DNA of 6,662 bases from JAPLJQ01 sp037143735 (GTDB taxonomy: Bacteria > Desulfobacterota > Syntrophia > Syntrophales > UBA2185): the NCBI GenBank assembly GCA_037143735.1, contig JBAWYD010000121.1, positions 1 through 6,662 of the forward strand. The letters run 5' to 3'. Below the pieces are notes generated by a model, which was given only the letters and a program-made list of their open reading frames with translations, did no database searches and was not told the origin of the DNA. The translations under genes and the position numbers were made by a program. Positions 1-6,662 of this stretch are shown one piece after another. Within the stretch, counting starts at the first letter, position 1; every line of letters starts with the position of its first letter.

Positions 1-3000
1 AAGGCAGTCTTTATTTCCTGGGCGAATACGGATACTTTGTATTCCTCAATCATCCATCTGAGTTCCTCAATCGCGATCTTCCTTAAATCAGATGTCTGAG
101 GGGAGAAGCTCTTTACCATATCCTCAAACCGGTCTACAAAGATTTTTATCTCTTCCGTTTTCTGAAACGCCTTTTCAAGGTGGGCCAACCCCCGTTCCGC
201 CCGGATGGTCATGGCCCGAAGGTAACGGATGATATCGTCCATTTTATCTTGATCATAAAGCATCATAAAATCGGGAGGCATCAAACGGTCCATGTCAACT
301 TTTATTTCGGCAAGATATTGCAACGCAGGCGAGTTAAAACGGCTTGACGTTTCAAGAGACCGGAGCTTCACAATGATGTCGTAATATGCCCTTATCAGCG
401 GCTTGACTTTTTTCAAAACGTCCTGGCCGGCAGGCAGAATTTTTGAAGCAACCTCTCCGGCATGGCGTTCAAAAGCCTCGCGGGTTCTGACAGGGCGATG
501 GAACAGCTCGTACAGAACTTTTTCATAAATAGCCTTTTCAAGGACTTTCGTAAGCCCAATGTCGTCCATCCATTGTTTTAATTCACCTTTCAATACAATG
601 GCTTTTCTTAAATACCTCAAGTCATTTATGAATAATATAGAGTAGAGCTCCATCACCCCTTTTCGGTGAGATGTATCGGCGTCCCACTGGTTATTAAATA
701 ACCGGAGGTTAACACATCCGTCTGCCGCTTCCAGAGCCGGATATGCAAAGCCTTCAGGATTATTATCATTGCCAAGGGAAATCACTTCGGGGAGATAACC
801 AAAATTCCATTCCTTTAAACCGGTTTTTTCCCACATCTGTTGCGACCTGATAAATGCATTTGAAGCCATTTCTGACACAATATCTTTTTGAAGTATCGTG
901 ATGTCCCTTCCTGATGTTATCTCTTTTCCTTTTTCATCCACAACGGCGTAGCGAATCTTCAGATGATCGGGAACGGCATCATAGCTCCATGAAGATGCCG
1001 GAATGTCCACACCGAATCTTTTGTGTATGACCTCCCCCAGGGCAGAGAGAAAATAATCATCCCTTTTATGCATATCTTTCATAACAATATCACAGGTATG
1101 TGAAAGCGGTTGAAGCTTCTTCCTGAATTCTTTGGGAAGCCCCTTCAGCAAAGCCATGATTTTATCTTTCAGCAGACCGGGTATCAGCCAGTCCGAAGAT
1201 TTTCCGGACAGGGTGGAAATCATGTGAACCGGCACCCTTAAGGTGACCCCATCGTCCAGCTTACCAGGTTCGAATCGATAATCGCATGAAAATCGATGAC
1301 TCCCGAAAACAACCTCGTCGGGATAAAGGGAAATTTCATCCTCTGCGGGAAAATGTTGCATGATATCATCTTCCTTCATCCGGAGAAAATCATCTCCTCC
1401 TTTCCCTTTAATCGTCTTCTGAAGGGTTCTCACATCGTAGATGCAAGGAAGTCGTTCCTGGTAAAACCTGGCGAGTTCATCTTCGCAGGCGAGGAGATTA
1501 CGCCTTCTGATTTTATCCTCCATAGTTGAAATTTTCTCAATGACATCCTGATTGTAAATCAAAAAGGGCAGGGGCTTTTTCACATCTCCCTCAATGAGAG
1601 CGCTCCGGATAAAGATTTCAGAGGCTTCATCGGGCTTTATCCTGCCATAGGAAACCGACCTTTTCGGCACAATCACAAGGCCGAACAGGCTGACCTGCTC
1701 GAAGGCCACAACTTCGCCGCGATCACGGCTCCAGTGCGGTTCGGAATAGGTTGACCGGCACAGGTCTCCTCCCAGTTCTTCAAGCCACTCGCTTTTGATA
1801 TTGGCTGCCATACGGGCGAACAACCGGGAGGTCTCAATCATTTCGGCAGCCACAATCCAGCTTCCGCCTTTGTTGAAAAGACCGGAACCAGGGAAAATCA
1901 TCACTTCTTTCCCTTTTGTGGCTATATAAAAATTCTTTTCTTTTTTGTTTGCAATATTGGAAAGATAGCCGCAGAGGATTGATTTATGGATACCTTCGTA
2001 TATGTTTTTATCATCGAGATCCTGTCTCTTTTTTATTTGCCACCCTTGTTCATCCAGTATAGATTTGAGCTGGTCATAAACATCAATCCACTCCCTCATT
2101 CTTCGGAAAGAGAGGTAGTACTCCCGGCAGAATTTCTTCATTCTGTTTTTGCTTTTAGCGGTGTGCATCAGGCTGTGGTACTGATTCCAGATACGAAGAA
2201 GGCTCATGAAATCGGAAGAGGGATCGGCAAAGACGGTGTGGATTTTATCAGCCTCCTTTTCGAATTCCACCGGCCGTTCACGCGGGTCCTGAATGCTGAG
2301 CGCAGAAGCAATGATCAGAATTTCCTCCAGGCATTCTTCTTTTTCAGCCTCCATGATCATCCGGGAGATCCGGGGATCGATGGGAAGGCGAGCCATCATC
2401 CTGCCTCTTTCCGTCAGTTTATACCCCTGATCGTCGCCTGGTTCTGTATCATTCTCAACTGTTTCAATCGCCCCAAGCTCCCTGAGGATTTCAATACCAT
2501 CCCTGATATTTTTCGGTTGCGGTGGATCAATGAAAGGAAATGATGAAATGTCTCCCAATCTCAGGAAAAGCATTCTGAGGATAACCTCAGCCAGGTTCGA
2601 TCTGAGAATTTCGGGTTCCGTAAACAGGGGACGATTCTCATAATCGTCTTTATCGAACAGACGGATACATGTCCCGTTTTGCACCCGGCCGCATCTCCCT
2701 TTCCTTTGATCCGCACTGCTTTTCGATATGGACCTGATGGGCAGACTTGTCGTCCGGGAACGAGAGTTATACTGGGAGATCCTCGCCAGCCCCGTATCGA
2801 TGACATACCTGATCCCTGGAATGGTAATAGAAGTTTCGGCCACATTGGTTGCCACAACGATCTTTCTTGAGGAAGATGGCTGAAAGACGCGGCGCTGCTC
2901 TGTCCATGGAAGGCGGGCAAACAGGGGAAGGATGGTGGCCTCGTAATCAAGCTTTGTTTCAATGAGTTCACATGTTTCCCGGATATCCTGCTCCGTTGGC

Positions 3001-3767
3001 ATGAATACGAGGATATCGCCGCCATATCTTTCCGCCATGAGCCGTTCCACAACATTGATCGCCGCATCAACATACGTGACCTCACCCGACTCCTCAAGTT
3101 CATGATCGAGAGGCCTGTAGCGCACTTCCACGGGATACATGCGGCCTGATACTTCAATGATGGGAGCGTTAAAGACACGGGAAAACTTTTCCGTATCGAT
3201 GGTGGCAGACGTGATGATGACGTTGAGGTCTCTCCTTTTCCCAAGGAGTGTCTTCAGAACGCCCAGGACAAAATCGATGTTCAAACTTCTTTCGTGGGCT
3301 TCATCAACGATGATGGTGTCGTACCGGCGCAGATACGGATCGTTCTGTGCTTCGTTCAGAAGAATCCCGTCCGTCATGATTTTGATGTAATTGTTCCGTC
3401 CCGATCGGTCTTCAAAACGGATTTGATACCCCACGGAGCGGCCGATCTCTTCGCCGATCTCTTCGGCGATCCTGTGGGCTACGGTTACGGCGGCAACCCT
3501 TCTTGGCTGGGTGCATCCAATGACGCCGGAAATCCCTCTCCCGGCTTCGAGACACATCTTGGGGATCTGCGTCGTTTTACCGGAACCCGTCTCCCCGGTG
3601 ATGACGACCACCCTGTTACTCTTTATGGCACTGACGATGTCGTCTTTTTTCGCTGTAATGGGAAGGGCCCCGGGGTAGGTGATCCGGGGAATACGGGCAA
3701 GCCGTAAGGCCTTTCTTTCATCGGCAGTCATTGATCTCTTCTGTGTTACCGTACGATTGTTAATCAT
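1..3767 (-). CDS. hrpA: ATP-dependent RNA helicase HrpA (DEAH box), 3' end cut by window
   Basis: This is a cytoplasmic DEAH/RHA-type RNA helicase that uses NTP hydrolysis to remodel RNA or RNP; E. coli HrpA has been linked to mRNA processing and to rescue of stalled or collided ribosomes. Hand translation gives 1255 codons without a stop or frame break. Helicase motifs are in order: GETGSGKTT (residues 58-66), TQPRRVAA (86-93), TDG (132-134), DEAH (155-158), SAT (187-189), VATNVAETSITIPG (305-318) and QRKGRCGR (354-361). The GRCGR form matches E. coli HrpA. An HA2-like helical region follows (about 385-530), then an OB-fold-like part (about 590-700, including FPGSGLF) and the long HrpA-specific C-terminal DUF3418 region to the edge. 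The visible end (EELRWMIEEYKVSVFAQE) aligns near the E. coli C-terminus, so few residues are missing. Start: the ATG at 3767 is the longest frame, with an in-frame TAA two codons upstream. The ATG at 3731 is a serious alternative because the promoter places transcription start at about 3767. It is transcribed away from the GH57-GT5 gene. Confidence 0.96.
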   Translation of the reverse strand, partial: MINNRTVTQKRSMTADERKALRLARIPRITYPGALPITAKKDDIVSAIKSNRVVVITGETGSGKTTQIPKMCLEAGRGISGVIGCTQPRRVAAVTVAHRIAEEIGEEIGRSVGYQIRFEDRSGRNNYIKIMTDGILLNEAQNDPYLRRYDTIIVDEAHERSLNIDFVLGVLKTLLGKRRDLNVIITSATIDTEKFSRVFNAPIIEVSGRMYPVEVRYRPLDHELEESGEVTYVDAAINVVERLMAERYGGDILVFMPTEQDIRETCELIETKLDYEATILPLFARLPWTEQRRVFQPSSSRKIVVATNVAETSITIPGIRYVIDTGLARISQYNSRSRTTSLPIRSISKSSADQRKGRCGRVQNGTCIRLFDKDDYENRPLFTEPEILRSNLAEVILRMLFLRLGDISSFPFIDPPQPKNIRDGIEILRELGAIETVENDTEPGDDQGYKLTERGRMMARLPIDPRISRMIMEAEKEECLEEILIIASALSIQDPRERPVEFEKEADKIHTVFADPSSDFMSLLRIWNQYHSLMHTAKSKNRMKKFCREYYLSFRRMREWIDVYDQLKSILDEQGWQIKKRQDLDDKNIYEGIHKSILCGYLSNIANKKEKNFYIATKGKEVMIFPGSGLFNKGGSWIVAAEMIETSRLFARMAANIKSEWLEELGGDLCRSTYSEPHWSRDRGEVVAFEQVSLFGLVIVPKRSVSYGRIKPDEASEIFIRSALIEGDVKKPLPFLIYNQDVIEKISTMEDKIRRRNLLACEDELARFYQERLPCIYDVRTLQKTIKGKGGDDFLRMKEDDIMQHFPAEDEISLYPDEVVFGSHRFSCDYRFEPGKLDDGVTLRVPVHMISTLSGKSSDWLIPGLLKDKIMALLKGLPKEFRKKLQPLSHTCDIVMKDMHKRDDYFLSALGEVIHKRFGVDIPASSWSYDAVPDHLKIRYAVVDEKGKEITSGRDITILQKDIVSEMASNAFIRSQQMWEKTGLKEWNFGYLPEVISLGNDNNPEGFAYPALEAADGCVNLRLFNNQWDADTSHRKGVMELYSILFINDLRYLRKAIVLKGELKQWMDDIGLTKVLEKAIYEKVLYELFHRPVRTREAFERHAGEVASKILPAGQDVLKKVKPLIRAYYDIIVKLRSLETSSRFNSPALQYLAEIKVDMDRLMPPDFMMLYDQDKMDDIIRYLRAMTIRAERGLAHLEKAFQKTEEIKIFVDRFEDMVKSFSPQTSDLRKIAIEELRWMIEEYKVSVFAQEIKTA
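3441..3464. repeat. hrpA: Two perfect 12-base tandem copies inside hrpA
   Basis: GCCGATCTCTTC occurs twice in a row on the plus strand. In the hrpA frame it encodes EEIGEEIG (residues 102-109), in the stretch after motif Ia. E. coli HrpA has a segment of similar length here, so the protein does not look expanded. Confidence 0.75.
3736..3742 (-). promoter_or_regulatory. Possible ribosome binding site for an internal hrpA start at 3731
   Basis: The minus strand reads AGAAGAG just upstream of the in-frame ATG at 3731, with a 4-base gap (6 if AGAAG is taken as the core). It is a moderate Shine-Dalgarno match. The 13 bases before the first ATG (3767) contain only A and T and have no such motif. 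This favours residue 13 (MTADERK) as the true N-terminus. Nothing recognisable as helicase is lost, because the Walker A motif begins at residue 58. Confidence 0.4.
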
Positions 3768-3774
3768 ATTTTAA

Positions 3775-3804
3775 ATTATTTCATGAATCCGACCGTGATG
3801 TCAA
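3775..3804 (-). promoter_or_regulatory. Sigma70-like promoter of hrpA
   Basis: Read on the minus strand, a perfect -35 hexamer TTGACA (3804-3799) is followed by an 18-base spacer and a -10 hexamer AATAAT (3780-3775), five of six matching consensus. It faces hrpA. Transcription would be expected to begin about 6-8 bases past the -10, that is at about 3767-3769, on or beside the first ATG of the gene. That leaves either a leaderless message or a 36-base leader if translation starts at 3731. Confidence 0.6.
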
Positions 3805-3842
3805 TATAACTGACCAATATTAATATATCTCACGAAAATGAC

Positions 3843-3870
3843 TTGTAATATTTTATAAACATGGTATTTT
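3843..3870 (+). promoter_or_regulatory. Candidate promoter of the GH57-GT5 gene
   Basis: A -35-like TTGTAA (3843-3848) is followed by a 16-base spacer and a -10-like TATTTT (3865-3870, four of six). The -10 is preceded by TGG, which makes it an extended -10 (TGnTATTTT). Transcription from here would give a leader of about 80 bases before the ATG at 3959. The surrounding DNA is AT-rich, so chance matches are likely, and the call rests on motif arrangement alone. Confidence 0.35.
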
Positions 3871-3930
3871 TAAAGCGGACGAGAAACGTATCTTTTTGTG
3901 CTGACAGGAACATAAGGCTCGACGCCGATT

Positions 3931-3950
3931 AGAGAAAGAGAAGAAAGGGA
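3931..3950 (+). promoter_or_regulatory. Purine-only tract with ribosome binding site before the GH57-GT5 gene
   Basis: All twenty bases are purines, ending in AAAGGGA (3944-3950), which lies 8 bases before the ATG at 3959. The AAGGGA part is a moderate Shine-Dalgarno match at normal spacing and supports that start. A purine-only stretch should stay unstructured in the mRNA and so favour ribosome loading. Confidence 0.55.
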
Positions 3951-3958
3951 TTTTTCAT

Positions 3959-6661
3959 ATGCCGCTGGTTACATTTTATTTCCAGCTCCATCAGCCGCTC
4001 AGGCTCCATCCGGAAAGAGATAAGTTTCTGTGGGATGAGAAAAACCGGGAAATTTTCATAAAGGTCTCTGAAAAATGCTATCTTCCCGCAACGAACATGT
4101 TCACAGAGCTTGTTTCGTCCCACCCGGAATTTAAAATCACCCTCAGCATGTCCGGCACTTTCCTGGAGCAGGCGCAGCTCTATCAGCCCGCAGTCATCAG
4201 GGCATTGCAGGAACTTTATGCAGCAGGGATGGAAAATAATCAGGTCGAGTTTCTTGACGAGACATACTATCATTCTCTCACCAGCCTTTTTAAAGATCCG
4301 GGAAAGCAGGAATTCCGGGATCAAGTCTCCCTGCACCGTGAAAAAATGAGAATTTTATTCGGAGTGTTTCCGACGTCCTTCCGCAATACCGAGCTCATGT
4401 ACAACAATCACATCGCAGACGTTGTCGCCGATATGGGTTATGCTGCCATACTATGCGAAAGAAGGGAAGATATGTACACGGGAAGCGATCATCCCATATC
4501 TCCAAATGCCGTCTTTCGGTCAAGAGGGAATAACCTGATTGTGATTCCACGAAACAGGGAGCTGAGTGATGATGTTGCATTCAGATTTCCCAACGATCCG
4601 ATTACACCCGATCAGTATGCCGCATACATTGCCAGAATCGACGGAGAGGCGGTACTCCTCGGTTACGATTATGAGCATATCGGAGAACACATCTGGGAAG
4701 ACAAGGGTATCTTCGATTTCTGGCGGGGTTTGCCTGAATCCCTTTCAAAACATTCCAATATTGTCATATCGAATCCTTCGGAAATAGCGGAAAGATTCAA
4801 GGATGCCGACTGCCCGGTCCTGAACATACACGGACTGGCCACTTCTTCCTGGGCGGATGCCGGAAGAGATACCTTCGGATGGCTGGGGAACCTGACGCAA
4901 TACGAGTTATTCAAAGACATTGAGAGCTTGGAGAAAGACGCCCGCAGGTCCGGCATGGAACTCTTCACGCAATGGAGGCATTTGACCACGTCGGATCATA
5001 TTTATTTTCTTCACGAACGAATCGGTGAAGACCACGCTGTCCACGCCTATTTCAATCCATACGGAGGCTCCATTGCACAGCCGACCCATGTGTTGACTCG
5101 AAAAATAGATGACCTTGAATCGCACATCAGGCGTTTTGAAATTATAAAGGAACAAAAAAGAACGGCTGTCCTGATGATTACACCGGAAACGGGGAGACTG
5201 CCCGAAGATATGGGGGCTCTTGCCAGATACATATCGGGGAAGAGCGGCGGGCAGGGGGAGGTTATTTCCGCCCTATGTGAAGGGCTGTCTGAACGAGGGA
5301 TCGAGGTTCACCTGGTAACACTAAACTTAAAAAAACGTTTTCAGCGCGAAATGCAGCTGAGCGAGCATCAGTGGCGGGAAATCAGATACAATATTGATCC
5401 CGAAAAAATCCATCTCGTCAGTTCGGCAATCTTTGCTGACAATCTAAGCGCTTATGCAGGGGACCCTTTGCTGACAGCCGCAGAATTTCAAAAAGAGATT
5501 GTAAACAATATCATCAAAGAGGTCCGCGGCAGGCATGAAGGGAGACTGATTATTCACAGCCATGACTGGATGGCGGGCGGTGCCATAACGGCCTATGCCA
5601 GATCAACGGGCATACCCGTTCTCCATACGGTGCACAATGTTTTTACCGCGGATCTGCCCCTCGAATATCTTGGTGGGATTGATATTAACAAAATTTCAGA
5701 AAACCTCTACATCTCCGATTACCACGGAAAAATGGCTGTGGATTGTCAGGCCACGGCAATCAAGAATGCCACCATTATCAATTTCGTCGGAAAAAAATTT
5801 CTCATGGAAGTTGTGGAAGATTATTTTCATGACAGGCCCATTGTTCCTATAAGCGTCCGCAATGAGGTAAAAGCGAAGTATTATAATGATATGGCGTGGG
5901 CAATAATGAACGCACCCTCTTCAAACATGTATCCGGAGCGCTGTGAGTTCTGCATAAGAAAGTATGGTCCCGACGATCCGGTCATTGACGCGAAAAAGGA
6001 AAATCTCGTTGAATTTCAGAAAAGAACGGGACTCAATATCGATTCAAATGCCATTCTGTTTTTCTGGCCGTCAAGGTTGGATCCTTCACAGAAAGGGGTT
6101 GAACTCCTTGAGGCCGTTGCCTGGCATTTCGTAAATTCCCATCATGACGCGCAGATCGCTATCGTGGCCGACGGTATCGGAAATGACAGGAAACACGCGG
6201 AGACGCTGGGACGAATCGCCTGTGCGTCAAATGGACGGATCGCTTATCATCCGTACAGTGATGACCTCTGTATGCTGGGTTACGCCGCTGCAAGTGATGT
6301 CTTTGGCGCCTCCATTTATGAGCCTTGCGGTCAGATCGATCAGGTAGGTAATTTATTCGGTGCAACGGCGACCAACCGCGACACGGGAGGATTTCACGAT
6401 AAAATCAGGGAACTCAGGTTGAAAAGAGACGGGGCGACTCAGGATGTGGGAAACGGTTTTCTCTTCAGGGATTACGATACAGGGGGATTATGGTACGGTC
6501 TGGGAAAGAGTCTTGCCTTTCACAGGAGATCACCGAAAGTAAAAGAAAAACAACTAAAACGGATCATGAGGGAAGCCAGAGAAAAATACGACCTTGGAAA
6601 CATGATCGCAGAATACATCCGGATTTATGAGAAACTCAACGGTGGAAGACCGCTCGTTTAG
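3959..6661 (+). CDS. Bifunctional fusion: GH57 alpha-amylase-type glycosidase and GT5 glycogen synthase-like transferase
   Basis: This complete 900-residue protein has two alpha-glucan domains, no signal peptide and no membrane segment, so it is probably cytosolic. Residues 1-395 are GH57 of the MJ1611 alpha-amylase type: HQP (11-13), ETYYHSL (101-107), FRNTE with the likely nucleophile E145, YDYEHIGEH with the likely acid/base D237, and LTTSDHIYF (342-350). Residues 400-900 are GT5: KSGGQGEV (428-435, canonical KTGGLGDV), HSHDWM (533-538), HTVHN (556-560), SRLDPSQKG (R706 and K712) and EPCG (788-791) followed by RDTGGFHD. At about 500 residues the GT5 part is full length. The linker is very short. 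The expected role is intracellular glycogen or maltodextrin metabolism: the GT5 half would extend alpha-1,4-glucan from a nucleotide-glucose, while the GH57 half would cleave, transfer or branch it. Start: this is the first ATG after an in-frame TGA at 3902, it has a ribosome binding site, and HQP sits near the N-terminus as in GH57 relatives. It is glgA-like, but the altered donor-site motifs leave substrate and activity unproven, so no symbol is given. Confidence 0.93.
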   Translation: MPLVTFYFQLHQPLRLHPERDKFLWDEKNREIFIKVSEKCYLPATNMFTELVSSHPEFKITLSMSGTFLEQAQLYQPAVIRALQELYAAGMENNQVEFLDETYYHSLTSLFKDPGKQEFRDQVSLHREKMRILFGVFPTSFRNTELMYNNHIADVVADMGYAAILCERREDMYTGSDHPISPNAVFRSRGNNLIVIPRNRELSDDVAFRFPNDPITPDQYAAYIARIDGEAVLLGYDYEHIGEHIWEDKGIFDFWRGLPESLSKHSNIVISNPSEIAERFKDADCPVLNIHGLATSSWADAGRDTFGWLGNLTQYELFKDIESLEKDARRSGMELFTQWRHLTTSDHIYFLHERIGEDHAVHAYFNPYGGSIAQPTHVLTRKIDDLESHIRRFEIIKEQKRTAVLMITPETGRLPEDMGALARYISGKSGGQGEVISALCEGLSERGIEVHLVTLNLKKRFQREMQLSEHQWREIRYNIDPEKIHLVSSAIFADNLSAYAGDPLLTAAEFQKEIVNNIIKEVRGRHEGRLIIHSHDWMAGGAITAYARSTGIPVLHTVHNVFTADLPLEYLGGIDINKISENLYISDYHGKMAVDCQATAIKNATIINFVGKKFLMEVVEDYFHDRPIVPISVRNEVKAKYYNDMAWAIMNAPSSNMYPERCEFCIRKYGPDDPVIDAKKENLVEFQKRTGLNIDSNAILFFWPSRLDPSQKGVELLEAVAWHFVNSHHDAQIAIVADGIGNDRKHAETLGRIACASNGRIAYHPYSDDLCMLGYAAASDVFGASIYEPCGQIDQVGNLFGATATNRDTGGFHDKIRELRLKRDGATQDVGNGFLFRDYDTGGLWYGLGKSLAFHRRSPKVKEKQLKRIMREAREKYDLGNMIAEYIRIYEKLNGGRPLV

Positions 6662-6662
6662 C

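Larger units (their letters stand above)
3768..3958. other. Divergent intergenic control region
   Basis: This AT-rich gap lies between the two divergent genes and holds the only non-coding DNA of any length here. Besides the promoters and ribosome binding site listed separately, it contains a perfect 10-base palindrome ATATTAATAT (3817-3826) and an inverted repeat GTCA-N7-TGAC (3800-3814) that overlaps the hrpA -35 hexamer. I see no riboswitch, small open frame or rho-independent terminator in it. Confidence 0.7.

Noticed and set aside
1986..2543. A 185-codon plus-strand open frame
   Set aside because: It lies wholly antisense to hrpA, whose frame is unbroken and matches its family here (HA2 to OB-fold region). 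The translation resembles no family I know.
2561..3244. A 227-codon minus-strand open frame
   Set aside because: It is on the same strand as hrpA but in another frame. The hrpA frame carries motifs V and VI across the same bases, so this is a shadow.
3294..3707. A 137-codon plus-strand open frame
   Set aside because: It is antisense to the hrpA Walker A and DEAH motifs, and it owes its openness to the codon use of the opposite strand.
1..3767. A possible broken or frameshifted hrpA, considered because the longest short frames here are in other frames
   Set aside because: Translating the reverse complement from 3767 to the edge gave one continuous frame with HrpA similarity all the way. It only lacks its stop codon because the window ends.
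3916..3926. A possible small hairpin in the leader of the GH57-GT5 gene (GGC-TCGAC-GCC)
   Set aside because: It has only three stem pairs and no U tract, too weak for a terminator or riboswitch element.
3929..4336. A 135-codon minus-strand open frame overlapping the start of the GH57 gene
   Set aside because: It is the complement of the GH57 coding sequence with its clear family motifs, and the translation is not recognisable.

Overview
The window holds two large, divergently transcribed protein genes separated by one AT-rich intergenic region of about 190 bases. I found no RNA gene, mobile element, CRISPR array or long repeat. Base composition looks moderate by eye, near half G+C, with a clearly AT-richer gap between the genes. 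HrpA is a bacterial protein, and the other gene joins a GH57 domain to a glycogen-synthase domain. I associate that pairing with anaerobic, Gram-negative, delta-proteobacterial (Desulfobacterota) types. This is an inference from memory, and the window alone does not fix the taxon.

Left part, minus strand, 3767 down to 1 and off the edge: a nearly complete hrpA, the DEAH-box ATP-dependent RNA helicase. Hand translation of the reverse complement gives one unbroken frame of 1255 codons that resembles Escherichia coli HrpA throughout. The frame is still open at base 1, so by comparison only the last few tens of residues are missing. The short plus-strand frames across this region are antisense shadows.

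Middle, 3768-3958: a divergent control region. It carries a strong sigma70-like promoter for hrpA (perfect TTGACA, 18-base spacer, AATAAT), a weaker extended -10 promoter for the rightward gene, and a purine-only tract with a ribosome binding site in front of the rightward gene. The hrpA promoter lies so close to the first ATG that its message would be leaderless there. The second ATG, 12 codons in, may be the real start.

Right part, plus strand, 3959-6661: a complete 900-residue protein. Residues 1 to about 395 are a GH57 alpha-glucan-active domain of the MJ1611 alpha-amylase type, with both catalytic acids in place. Residues about 400-900 are a full-length GT5 glycogen/starch synthase-like domain. 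It keeps the R/K and EPCG catalytic signatures but has altered versions of the KTGGLGDV and NGVD signatures. One polypeptide thus combines an alpha-glucan cleaving or transferring activity with an alpha-glucan building activity, and this is the most interesting object in the window. The two genes show no evident functional link and are probably only neighbours.
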